A DNA stretch of 64,000 nucleotides, taken from NCBI GenBank assembly GCA_019914995.1, contig CM034134.1, forward strand, positions 576,145 through 640,144, in the 5' to 3' direction. A program made the position numbers and the translations under genes. Below are positions 38,107 to 49,790 of the stretch, piece by piece (the first letter of the stretch is position 1; every line of letters begins with the position of its first letter). Below the pieces are notes generated by a model. The model was given only the letters and a program-made list of their open reading frames with translations. It did no database searches and was not told the DNA's origin. The DNA is from Acanthochlamys bracteata. Taxonomy: Eukaryota > Streptophyta > Magnoliopsida > Pandanales > Velloziaceae.

Positions 38107-41100
38107 ATGGATGTGGACAATGACTTCTGTGATCAAACTAGCGTCTCAATTTTCAACAATGATGAAAGTCAACATAATACAATTATACTGGAAAGTTTAT
38201 CAAATGTCAAAGTTGATGAAAAGCAGATCGAAGAAGCCCACAAGCTGCATGTGAATGATGAGTTGAAAAGTAAGTTGCAGGTTTCTGAGAGCAGCTCGAG
38301 TTTCAATCTTGATAGAACTAGCACCTCAGTTGTATTTGAAAGTATATGTCTTGTCAGAGTTGATGAAAAGCAGACTGTAGAAGATCCTATGCAGCATACA
38401 ACCAATTCAGAAAAAAGTGAATCACAGGTTTCCGAGAGCAGCTCAAGTTTGAAAGCGGATGGCTCTAGCTTCTCACATTTTGATGATGACAAAATTCAAT
38501 CTAAGACAATTATACCAGAAAGTATGCTGCGTGTCAAGGTTGATGAAATGCAGATTGAAGAAGCTCCCAGGCAAAATGCAGTCAATGAGAAAAGTGAGAC
38601 ACAGGTTTCTGAGAGCACCTCAAGTTTACATCCTGAAAGAACTAGCACCTCAGTTGTGTCTGAAAGTATAAGTTTTGTCAAAGTTGATGAAATGCAGATT
38701 GAAGAAACTCCTATCCAGCAGGCAGCCAATGAGACAAAAAGAGAGTCACATGTATCTGAGAGCAGCTCAAGTTTAAATGCTGATAGAAGTAACCCGTCAT
38801 ATTTTGACACTGATAAAGTTCAATGTATAAATACAGTTGTGCCAGAAAGTATGGGTTCTGTCAAAGTTGATAAAATGCAGACTGAAGTAGTTCCTATGTA
38901 TGATACAGCCTGTGCAGAAAAAAGTAAATCGCATTTTTCCGAAAGCAACTCAAGTTTAAAGAATGATCGAAGTAGCCCTTCACTTTCCCCTACTGACAAA
39001 ATCCAATGCGATTCAGTTGCATCAGAAAGCATACCTCAGGTCAAAGTCAATGAAATGCAGAGTGGAGAAGTTTGTAAGCAATATGCAAATGGTGAAGCCA
39101 AAAGTGAATCACAGGTTTCTGACAGCGCATCAAGTCTAAATACTGAACGAACTAGCCATCCACATTTGTATGATGACAAAATCCAATGTGATTCAGTTGT
39201 ACCAGCAAGTACGCCTCATGCCAAAGTCGATGAAATGCAGAGTAAAGAAGTTTGTAAGCAACATGCAAATGATGACAAAAGTGTATGTGTTCTTTCTACT
39301 AGCAGCCAAAGTTTGAAGACTAATCAAACTAGTCATTTACATTTGGATGATGGTAAAATTCATTGTGATTCAGTTATGTCAGAAAATATAACTCTTGCTG
39401 GAGTCGACGAAAGGTATATTGATGAAATTCCTAACCAACATGCAAATGACGATGCCAACAGTGAATCACTGGTTTCTGAGAGCAGCTCAGTTTCGAAGAC
39501 TCATCAACTTAGCCCTCCACATTTGGAAGATGCCAATAACCAAGGCTCAGCTATATCAAAAAGTATACAAAAACTTGCCAGAGTCGATGAAAGGCATAGT
39601 GAAGATCCTAGGCAACATGCAAATCATGAAGCCAAAAGTGAATCACAGGTTTCTGTTAGTAGCTTAAGCTCAAAGACTGATCACATTAACCCTCCACTTT
39701 TGGATGATAACAGAATCCAATGTGATTCAAATTCATCAGAAAGTATACCTCATTCCAATGTTGATGAACTGCAGAGTGAAGAAGTTCCTAAGCAGCAAGC
39801 AATTGATGAAGCTGAAAATGGATCACAGGTTCTTGAGGGCAGGTCACGTTCAAAGCCTAACTTTTCAATCTTGAAAGGAGAAATCTGCTTGGATAATTTT
39901 TCAATTGCAGAGCTCCAAGAAGCATTCTGGGCCGCATTTGGACGTCAGACTATTGTTAAGGATAAGTTGTGGCTGAAGCGACGAATTGCTATGGGACTGA
40001 CAAATTCCTGCGTCATTCCAGATGGGATTTTTATAATCAAAGACAAGAAATTTATTCAGGCAAATGTCAATGAAGAAACATCTGCAAAGGAGCGTGCATT
40101 TGATTCTGAAGTAAGATCTATATCTTCTGATCAACCTTCTGCTTTTGTAGGTGATAATCATGGAGATTTGAAGAGGAGGATGTCTGACCTAGATGAAACC
40201 CTAGATATGCCATTCTCAATGAGACTTCAGAAAGTAGTAACCTTTAAAGATAATGACCCTCATGTGGAAAGCACCTCATCTAAAAGGTTGAGGAAACCTA
40301 CTAGAAGATATATTGAAGAACTCTCTGAAATTGAAGAAACTAGAGAGAGCAGTGAAAAACCACTCTTTGTTAATACTCGTGGACATAGCTCTTTCTTTTC
40401 AAAAGATTTCACAACCAAAGACAACGGACATTTTCAGAATCATTATCATGAAGAAGCATCTTGCATGGAGCACAAATGCCATTATGAAGGTAATGCTCTG
40501 CCTGCAGGTGAAGATGGCGAGTTTCACATGGAAAGCATATCATCTAAAAGATCAAGGAAGCCCACTAAACGGTATATTGAGGAACTTTCTGAAATTGGAA
40601 GTGGAGAGAGCATAACAAACCCATCATCTGTTAAAAGCTGCACATATGGCTGCCTTTCCATGAAAGATTCTGGAAAGCCTGCTGAGGACAATAGCTGCTG
40701 TCATGCAGATTTAACAATCAGACAAAAGCCTGTTGCAGGCTTCAACATGCAGATACCTCGTGTTTGCAGATTAAGAAGAGGACACCGCAGGAGAGATTTG
40801 GCATCTGTTTCGGTAAATTATTTGCATTCTGAGTTTTTGCAGAAACTGATAAAGCTATATTGTATTGTACTCAGCAGTGGCTTTGCATTGTAAATCTTTT
40901 AAAAGTATTACTGCCTTCTTCCTCTTATTTCTTTACGTTATTTGTTTGCTGAGTTATCAAGTTTCCTTTTTTTCTTTATATTAGCAACAGTAGACCCCAC
41001 TTCGTACTATGAGGCGTAGTTATTCTTGATTTGTTCATTTATTTTGACAATAGTAATATTGAGATGGTGATGTATTGAAACATAAGCCTTCCGTTGTCTA

Positions 41101-42831
41101 GTAGTTGTTGCTCCTACTTCTGGACTAATCATGCCCAAATTTTGTGAGGATATAAAGCGCAATATATGTTTCAGCTTTTTTGAAAGGAGCTCTTCCTACA
41201 AAGTAGAGAAACCTTATGATAGTTGACAGCATAATCAAGTCACTGCTTCTGAAATTGGGGGCTCTTGGTTTTGATAGTTTGTCACATTAAGCAATCTAAT
41301 AATCAGCTGGTGGCTGGGATTTGAGCACTGGGGATTCGATTGAGGGAGCATTTTAATCTTCATCTGTATGGACGAAATATCATAGGAGAACTTGAGTTAA
41401 AAATCAGGAAGTCTAACACCACTCTTAGTGCAGTGTAGGTCGTGTACTTCGATGAAAGCTAAGGATCATATATTATGGAATTATTGTGAGGTTTGAAGGC
41501 TGGCTTTCGAAAATCTTATTCTGATTACCAAGAAGACACTATTTTTCCTTATTATGACATTCTAGGCAGACACTCCTTTTTCTAAGAATATCACTGCGTA
41601 ATTCTTGCACCAACTATAAATAAGTGCTTGTCTACAGACCCAGGTCTGCCTCTACAAACAGCAAATGTGTTGTTTCAGGTCTACTACATTTCTGTTGATA
41701 TTGTGGTAAGGTGGAGGAGGCTTCTTGCCTTCAAAATCCTCCCATCTGGGCATACATTAAACTACCTTTCTCCTTTTTATGCAGAAATAGTGTTGTTTAC
41801 TTCATTGTCTTTGGGTTTCCTGCCAATTAACGGTGACATCTTTGCATGTTTTAATGATTCATTTTATATTTTGTATCAAAATATCTGGCATATATTGATG
41901 TTTGGGAGGGATTGTTTGCTCTAGAAACTTTTTCATGTGGATGCTCCAAGCCAGAATGATCTACATGACAGTGAGAAGGTTCAAGATCTCTCCATGCATA
42001 GCCCAGATGATAACATTGTTAATGTCCCAGTGCAAGAATATTATCCTGATGATATGGATCAGTTTGTAGATGATTCAGTCAACAATTCTAGGAATTTGGC
42101 AGAACTAAAGAGTATTAACAAACCAAAGCAACCTCGAGTTTGGACTCTAGATGAGATCATGAAGCTAGTCAAGGGAGTTGCTGCTTATGGGGCTGGAAGA
42201 TGGTCAGAAATCAAAAGGTTGGTTTTTGCATCTTCTTACCGCACTCCAGTTGATCTAAAGGTAAAACCCTTCTCTGATAAATTCGTTTATTAATAATGTA
42301 TTATTAGATACTCAGACCAATATTACAAGATCTCTGAGGCTCCATTCATTTAATCTTGAAACGGAAAGTAATCTTTGGTAGAATCAACGGGTTAGTTGAT
42401 GCAGATTTGATATCATTTCAGGATAAGTGGCGGAACTTGCTGAGAGCTAGCTCTAAACTTGGACCCACAGATCATACGGTTAGCATCTTATGCTTGATCT
42501 TTTGATCATCTCAAACTTTAATAGCATTCAATTTCTTTTATTATGATGCTCAAGTTGGTTAGTGAAACTCAAACATCAGCGGCAACTAATTGCCTAGGTC
42601 ATGCATTTATATGATTGTCATTGAATCTTTTTTAAAACTGTTTCCTTTCAGCCCAGAAACTTGGGTAAATCTTCGTCAATACAAATACCAATGGATGTTC
42701 TATTACGCGTGAAGGAATTAGCAGAAATTCATTCACAGGCAGCAAAAGGATGCGGACAAATCGAGCTTTCTGCTACCAGTAAAGCTGTAGAGGAAAAGGG
42801 CGATGGCCTTGTTATGACAGACCACCTATAG
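38107..42831 (+). CDS. TRFL: TRF-like (TRFL) telobox Myb protein with a ten-copy internal repeat
   Basis: Coding exons 38107-40812, 41925-42260, 42422-42478 and 42652-42831 give 3279 nt, 1092 residues. A non-coding first exon probably ends at 36615 (GCG|GTAATT) and splices to 38103. Residues of about 25-585 are a degenerate tandem repeat. Next is a conserved TRFL block (about 591-650, DNFSIAELQEAFWAAFGRQT...LWLKRRIAMGL), then two copies of SSKR-RKPT-RYIEELSEI at about 721 and 811. A C-terminal Myb/telobox domain (about 970-1035: RVWTLDEIMKLVKGVAAYG, GRWSEIKRL, then VDLKDKWRNLLRAS across the exon 2/3 junction) follows. VDLKDKWRN is the telobox signature of proteins that bind the TTTAGGG repeat. 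TRFL proteins are nuclear and some bind telomeric DNA in vitro. The role of this one is unknown. The repeat region makes it long for the family. Confidence 0.9.
38206..39820 (+). repeat. Ten coding tandem repeats (about 58 residues each) in the TRF-like gene
   Basis: Each unit has a core like VKVDEMQIEEAPKQ, then AN-EAKSESQVSESSSSL, then a Thr/Ser/His stretch and DDDKIQCDSVVPES. Ten cores can be counted from VKVDEKQIEEA (about 38206) to NVDELQSEEV (about 39757). The average spacing is about 173 nt. The units are diverged and keep the frame with no stop, so they are under at least some coding constraint. Low complexity, acidic and Ser-rich, likely unstructured. Confidence 0.85.
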
Positions 42832-43229
42832 ATAATGTACAGGATTCAGTTGGTGGAGTTTGTAAATGAGCCTATAATTAGAGCTGGTATGCCGAGAATC
42901 AACATGTTCATAAAACAATGGCATCTTATCTATAATATATTTCTCATCTTGACGTTGTTCTGAGCTCATTGTGTAAAGCAGTAGCTCTTCTGTAAGTAAA
43001 CTGGCCACGGCATGACCTGCGTTTTCATGCAACTTGTTAAATTTGTACAGGATTGTAATTGTAGGGATTTACTTGTAGTTTCTTAATTTGAGAGATCGAA
43101 CTTTTAGGGAAATTTGTTAACGTAGTATATGCTCTTTTCTTGCTGTTTGGTTTCAGGTGAAGGGTTCTGTTTGTATTAATCTATGCAGCAAGCTTGAGCT
43201 TTTGTGGAAGTTTACCTTTACTACTGCAG
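42832..43229. other. TRF-like gene 3' flank
   Basis: Presumed 3' UTR and downstream sequence up to the start of the minisatellite. No other feature seen. Confidence 0.5.
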
Positions 43230-43860
43230 AGTCTAGTATACTAGTTTCAACGTACTAGTATAGTGGTAGTAATAAGTGTAATATACAAGCTTTATACATG
43301 CTTTATACTAGTAGTATAAGCTGTAGTATAAATTTTTTATACTAACTTGTGTGTAAAGTGTAGTATAAATGCTTTGTACATGCTTTATACTAGTAGTATA
43401 AGCTGTAGATAAATGTTTTATACTAATTTATTGCACAAAGTGTAGTATAAATGCTTTGTACATGCTTTATACTAGTAATATAAGCTGTAGTATTAATGTT
43501 TTATACTAACTTCACTGGTTGTGTTTATACTAGTAGTATAAGCTGTAGTATAAATTTTTCTATACTAGCTTTATACTAGTAGTGCAAAGTGTAGGATAAA
43601 ATGCTTTATACCAGCTTTTATTCTTGTAGTGTAAAATGTAGTAATGCATGCTTTATACTAGTAGTATAAACTTCAGTACAAAAGTTTTACATAGTAGTAT
43701 AAAGAGTAGTATAAATTTTGTATTAGTAATACAATGTATAGTACAAAAAGCTTTTATACTAGTAGTAGGGCAGAGGGCTTTGAATACCTTTGTAGTATAA
43801 CGTGGAGTATAAACGCTTTTTATTGCTGCTTTATACTTGTAGTATAAAATTAAAAAATAT
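43230..43860. repeat. TATACTAG-rich minisatellite downstream of the TRF-like gene
   Basis: Units built on GCTTTATACTAGTAGTATAAG, then a TGTAGTATAAATG-type stretch, recur with a spacing of about 75-80 bp in the left half (near 43310, 43383 and 43463). They become more scrambled to the right. The unit itself contains the near-palindrome TATACTAGTAGTATA. Degenerate, AT-rich, no coding potential. Confidence 0.85.
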
Positions 43861-43869
43861 TTTTATGAT

Positions 43870-44295
43870 GGGAAGGGATAAAGGCACTCTAATTCTTATG
43901 CACACTCCACCGCACTCCACAGTCGTTTGTGACCGTAGAGATTTTCAAATTCAATCTCTACCGTTGGATATAAAGAACTACGAGTCGCTAACATACTGAC
44001 AAAATTTCATTCCGATCGGACTATGAATAGACCTTCATCCGGTCACTTGATCAAGATAACTAAAAAAAGATATATATATATTTTGTTATACTTTTACTAT
44101 TTGTATTATCATTATCAAGTGATTGGATGAAGGTCTATTTATAGTCCGATCGGAATGAAATTTTGTCAGTATGCTAGCGACTCGTAGTTCTTCATATCCA
44201 ACGGTAAAGATTGGATTTGGAGGTCTCCACGGCCACAAACGGCCGTAGAGTGCGGTGGAGTGTGCATAAGGATTGGAGTGCCCCTATCTCTTTCC
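43870..44295. mobile_element. Mutator-type foldback MITE (426 bp)
   Basis: A perfect 9-bp duplication, TTTTATGAT, lies on both sides (43861-43869 and 44296-44304). The two arms of about 190 bp are inverted copies: GGCACTC, CTTATGCACACTCCACCGCACTC, GTTGGATAT, ACTACGAGTCGC, ATTTCATTCCGATCGGACTAT and AGACCTTCATCC recur in reverse at the right. About 55 bp of AT-rich loop separates them. A 9-bp duplication and long inverted ends are typical of Mutator-like elements. No transposase. Confidence 0.88.
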
Positions 44296-44593
44296 TTTTA
44301 TGATAGATGTATAAAACTTCTTCATATAAATTTATACTATAAGTACTCTTGCTGTATTAAACTTGTATATGCAAATATTTACTACCCTTAATACTGGTAG
44401 TATATGCAACAATTACGGAAGGATTTAGATAAGCTATTGGTGGAATACTAAGAACTGTGTTTTAAATGCACGGGAGTAAGTTCCACGAAAGTGAGAAGTG
44501 AAAATTAGAGTTCTTTAAAATTTGGTTACAAGTGAGTTTAATTTTGTTTGTTTTAATTTTATTTAAAAGTATATTGAAAATGAAAAGTAAAAG

Positions 44594-44885
44594 TGGCGTG
44601 TTTTAAACGCCCGTAACTCTATTTTCTTCCGCCAGATTTTGAGTTCCGAATAGTTCATATGTTTCAATTACAAAAAAAGTTCACTCCACTTTCACATGCA
44701 AAATTTTAGTTCTAATTTTTTTATTTGCACACTCCTAATACAAATATATCTTTTAATTTTTAACACACTTTAAAAAACTATTAAAATACAAACACTGAAC
44801 TCCACTTTCACTTTATTTTTCAAAAAACTTTACTTTTTACTTTTCACTTTCATGAAATTCAATTACAAATATTTAAAACACACCC
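44594..44885. mobile_element. MITE, family B
   Basis: About 290 bp from GGCGTGTTTTAAACG to TTTAAAACACACCC. It shares GATTTTGAGTTCCGAA, TTCACATGCAAAATTT and the ending with the 54168-54472 copy. The duplication is unclear at the left. Confidence 0.65.
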
Positions 44886-45203
44886 TAAAATGATAAATTT
44901 CTGAAAAGTAATAAATTTTCCGGAGAAGTGAAATTTTGTGTATTTAAAGCATGGCCTAAATATTTAGAAGACAGTACATAAGCTTTAGACACAATCTTTT
45001 CACATTAAGTTCCAATGCATATCCATAACTCGTTTCGTCTTGGTACAATGATACAAGGATTCTAACAAAGACGTTATACTATATGTTCGTAGTTCACAGT
45101 AACAACAACAACTCTTCAATATACAAATTCATTCCAATGAGACAACTTCCATTCTTTTCTTTTTTTTGCGCTTCTTTTTCCCTTATATTAAAGTTGTTCA
45201 AAG

Positions 45204-47703
45204 TTAAGGAACAGAAAGGTTCTGGAAGAGCTCTGGAAGATGCGCATTAGTAAGTTTAGTCCTCTTGCTGATTTCACGGCTACGCTTCTTCGGCTTTGGT
45301 TTTGAAGGAACACCGTGCACTTGAGCCATGGCACGTCTCTTGGCTGTATTAGTGGCAGGCTTCATGCCGTTCTTCTGAAGCTCCTTTTCAATATCAACCA
45401 TGTCACGTGGAAGCTCAATTCCTCGAAAGAGTTGCTTCAGGTCATCGTCCACCTTCATCATTACCTTTGGATCATTAGGATAGACGATGTCCTCCTGAGA
45501 ATCCATGTTAGACAGCAGCCAGACTTGCCCTGCTGCTTTAAGAGACTGAACAGAGACATGGACCATTATTAAACATAAAAATTTGAAGAACGCCACAGGC
45601 ATTTAATCCGCACTGTCATCAAGTAAACGAATTGATAAGCACTCTATCAAGAGATTAAAATAAAAAGTAGAAACACCTGTAAATCCTCCATCACTGAAGG
45701 GTAGGCATCTTTAACATCAATCACAGCAAGGCCCTCAGGAAATTTCCTTATCAAACCAAGCAACTGATCTTTGCCCCTCAAATCATGCTTAGACTGTGAC
45801 AAGGCAATGTATCAATGATCGCAAGATACAACTAAATAACATGATCATAAAACTTCAGCTTGTTGTCTCCTAAATTGTTACTGAGATGTCAATAAATGAC
45901 AAATCTAATCATAAAAGTTGACATCTTGCCTACTGCTGGGTGAAATAAGCTGACTTAAAGATGATGCCAATAAACCAACGAGGTCTCATTCAGTTCATCA
46001 TCTTCACAAACAAGAGAACAAACATATGGACTGCAAGGGCAAGCAATGCTCGGCTATTAGAGAACCTATGCAGCATGATAACTTTCAGCGCTATGTTCGC
46101 AGTTACAAGATACATAGTAACAATGAAGAAGCCACAAGATGATAACAGAAGTTGATGGACAAGAAGCTAAATAGAGCAAAGAGAATTTTCAAGACTAGGT
46201 ATCCACAAAAAAACAAACAAGCAGTTTTGCGAAATCACGAGTACTAAGCCTATTCAACAGGTCAGGCTTATCAGAAAATCAGAAATACTTAAGTTCGACA
46301 AACTAGAATCAAGCAATAAATTCCATATATTCCATGCAGGATTTCTTTAAATTTCCAACAGTGATTGCCTTATCAATATCAATTTGCTAAACCAGCAAAG
46401 ATAAGAATTAGTAACCACGGTCAGTTATTGTAAACATGGTAACATTAGATAGAAGTAAGGAAAATGATTGTTGTGACTCCCATCAATTAATCAAGTGAAG
46501 CTCAACTGCCCGTTTCCCCAAGTTCCCTGTAGCAGGAAACTCCTTTGGCAAGAAATGCATTGTTTATGAGCTAACACCAATACACACAATCCTGCCTTGT
46601 AATAGCACAGTTTGTTATACAGAACAAATAAATTACGTTATATATATTACATGAAGCAGTGAAAACAACAAACAATAATCCTTCCCCTCTAAGGATAACT
46701 CCAAAACAATTTTGGGCATGCAATAGTTTTGGTCTCAATAGAGTACTCAGCAGACACTTTCAGGATTCTACATTGAACAATCCATGATCCTTCTTTGAGA
46801 TAAGCAGAAAACATTGTATGACCACAATCACAAACAAAATATTCTTGCAGAGTCTCTTAGCTCGGCAGCCATACCGCATTTTATACCACAGCAAAAAAAA
46901 AATGCAAAGAAAGATTGTTACCTTGTAAGAGAAGCGTCTTCCATCATATGATACCTTGTGATTGTTCTTCAAACTATCAAAGACAGCTTTGTTGCCAAGT
47001 ATATCAACATAGCAGGCTTCATTAATTTCTTCAGGTGTCAGTGCCTGCCTTGTCTGCAGGAATCAGAGCAGCATATATCAGCACACACCATATTGCCAGC
47101 TATTTCATCTTGGGTTGCCAATGAACAAGACGAAATAAAGTCTCAATCTCTAGCACAAAAAATGACTTGTATAGTTAGACAAAGTTGTTGGCAAGAAAAA
47201 TAAGATAACTCAACACTAGCTCCACCAGGTTTAAAACTACTCCTGACAGTGCCAGTTTAAAACTTGCTAGAAATCAGAACACCACCAAAGTAACAATGCA
47301 GAGAAAGTTGTGTATCATTAGCATCAGATCAGTAGCAATGCATAGAACATAGATACTTTCAAGTTTCAACACAGAGATATGGTTGCACCTTCTTTTTGCA
47401 GATGAATATGCACAAAACTAAAAGAATTTAGATCCATGCCTCTAGTAAGAGGTCAATCACACGTTTAATCTGAGCGCCAACAGGAGATTTGCGAATGGCA
47501 TTTATGTGCTGAAGCCTTTCAGTATCGTTGGAAAATTTCACAGCTGCAGTAGGCTTTGGATGTGCCGATGAAGTACTTATTGGTGTTGCCTTGTGGGATT
47601 GAGAGGACTTCTTTGGTGCAGCTCGGTTTGCAATACTAGTAAGAGTAGATTGGCACTTCTCTTGCTGCTGCTTAAATCTATTAAGGCTTTCTTGCAAGGA
47701 CAT
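45204..47703 (-). CDS. TFIIEB: Transcription initiation factor IIE subunit beta
   Basis: Four exons, in order 47440-47703, 46922-47053, 45677-45793 and 45204-45545, give 855 nt, 284 residues. TFIIE-beta joins TFIIE-alpha in the RNA polymerase II preinitiation complex and helps load and stimulate TFIIH. Motifs in order: start MSLQESLNRFKQQQEKCQSTL; the first winged helix (PVGAQIKRVIDLLLE then ALTPEEINEACYVDI and DGRRFSYK); the second winged-helix region (DQLLGLIRKFPEGLAVIDVKDAYP, GQVWLLSNMDSQEDIVYP); and a basic C-terminus (GMKPATNTAKRRA, PSKPKPKKRS, TKLTNAHLPELFQ). Length and order match plant TFIIE-beta. Intron 1 appears to use a GC donor (CTAGAG|GCATGG), a weak match. No GT is available there. 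The ATG directly follows a TTTTTCAG acceptor, so an intron lies in the leader. Confidence 0.93.
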
Positions 47704-49060
47704 CTGAAAAATTTCTTCAAATAAGTAAAAATGATTGGAAACTAGGCAAACACTAAAATATGCGTGAAAAAGAGCATCTTAAATTGGCTTTATTGTTCTT
47801 ATTGTTGTAGTGAACACGAACTACTGCGCACACACAAACACACACAACAAAAAGAAACAAAAAAATAGATATTAAATGCCAGCCATTGTAAGTTACTAAT
47901 GCATATTTGGACAGAGCGGTAGTTCTCACATAACAGAGGAATCAAATGGTATCATGACAGAAAATAGATAGAACTACCGACACTGTATTGGCATGACAAA
48001 CATTACTGCATTTTTCTACATACATGAGAAGCAATATTCCAATGATAATACATTTACGAATTAAGTAAATGCACAAAGCTCTTTTCAGTGGTGAATTCAT
48101 CCAATGTAATTCCCCTACAGCTAATACTCTTACACCGATTATACAGCACAAGATTAAAATCTTTGAAGGAAGCAAAGCAACTATGGTCCACAGCATTTAA
48201 AACAACTTGCTAAGAAACAGCAATGGCAACTGAATCTTACTTATCACAACTGCAACTAGGTAAACAATACTGCAACTGAAGCTTTTCACAACAGTGTCAA
48301 ATAAGTAGGTTCATGGCAATGAAGTTGCATCAAAATCACAACTTACTAATTAACAGCAACAGCATCTGCATCTTACTATAATTCATTTGTCACAAATGCA
48401 ACTAGGTAAACAATTACTGCAAATGAAACTTTGCACAACAGCGTCAAATTAATAGGTTCATGACAATGAAATTGCATCAACAAATCATAACTTGTTAATT
48501 ACACAAACCACATCTGAAGCTTATTATAACTCATTTTGCAACAACAGAATATAAAACAGGTTATATACACCGCAGAATTGCAAGCAGCTAATCAACAATT
48601 ATTTAGAAAAGAAAAAGCTTAGAGACAGTAGCAACATTCATTAGCCTTTTTTTTAATTATTTTTTGCAAAAATCAGAAGACCCTAATCTTTGCAAATTAA
48701 AATAAAAAAATAAAAAAAAAATCTTTGCACAATAACAACAAACAGTATTAAATCCGTAGGTTCGTCGCACAGCAACACACACTTGAATTACTCGAAAAGA
48801 AATCAATTAAGAAAAAAAAATTCTAACCTGTCGATTTAAATAAGAAGGTCCAATCTTTAACCAAATCAAAATCTAAACACATAATTGACAAATCAAAAGA
48901 AAGCCTTAACCTTGAATTAGATTTAATGAAACCAAGATAAGATCGATCTTTCGACTTCCTTTAAACTCTAATCCAAGATTGCCGCCGGCGACGAGTTCTT
49001 CAGAGAAAGAGACAGCGAGTATGGGAGATGAAAAGAATTCCAGTTTCCAAAATTTTCTCA
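47704..49060 (-). other. TFIIE-beta 5' leader, mostly intron
   Basis: Minus-strand leader. The non-coding first exon is probably near 48960-49030. Imperfect direct repeats with AACAACTTGC/AACTTACTAA and GCAACTGAA-type blocks recur around 48200-48500. No coding sequence. Confidence 0.45.
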
Positions 49061-49310
49061 ATGAACTAAAATATAAAAACCAAGTTTTGGCTTTCGCAAA
49101 ATAAGGTGCTTGAACATTTCTCTAGCAGTTAGTAACTATTCCTTACTTATAGATTCGCTACATCAAAGGTAGCTTATAATAGGTTTAGTAGTGTTAGGTC
49201 CTTATTATAATTATTTTAGCATTTCTAGATCCCTTTCTTTCTGTTCGTTCGCTAAAAAACAGAACTGTGCTCCAGAACTTAAATCCCAAAGGTAATAAGT
49301 TGGCAGATTT

Positions 49311-49786
49311 CTCTCCAAGATTTTTTATTTCTGTCCAACATTTGAAGTTGGCAGCTGGAAGTTGATATTTTTTGGGGTGTAAAGAATGGTAGTGTAAGAT
49401 TATATTTGTGACAAAAGTTTTTTTTACTCTTTTCAGCAAAAGTTCGTTTCTTCCGATGCTGATTTTTAGTTGAATTGTGTCTAGACGTTGATTTTGTTGT
49501 AGTAATTTTAGAGAAAAATGTGTTGATTTTATTTAGTTTTTGAGCTTTCTCTCCAAGATTTGATTTTCTGTCCAAGATTTGAATTTTTTAAGTTGTAAAG
49601 TTGTAGTCTTTATAGTGTAAAGAATGGTAGCAATAGATTTGTTAGGAAAGCTTGCTTTTTTTTTTTGTTCAGCACAAAGTTTGTTTCATTTGCTGCTGTT
49701 TTTAGTTGAATTTATTCTCTGGATGTTGATTTGTTGCAGTAGTTCTGGAGAAAAATGTGTTGGATTTATTTAGTTTTTGAGCATGT
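49311..49786. repeat. Tandem duplication of a 238-bp unit upstream of the nitrilase pseudogene
   Basis: TCTCTCCAAGATTT at about 49310 recurs at about 49548. In both units it is followed by TTCTGTCCAA, GTAAAGAATGGTAG, TTAGTTGAATT and GAGAAAAATGTGTTG in the same order. The second unit runs directly into the acceptor of the first pseudogene exon. Confidence 0.85.
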
Positions 49787-49790
49787 GCAG

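Noticed and set aside
38169-39032. Antisense open frames across the TRF-like repeats
   Set aside because: They are shadows of the coding repeats on the opposite strand (Ser codons read in reverse). There is no independent evidence.
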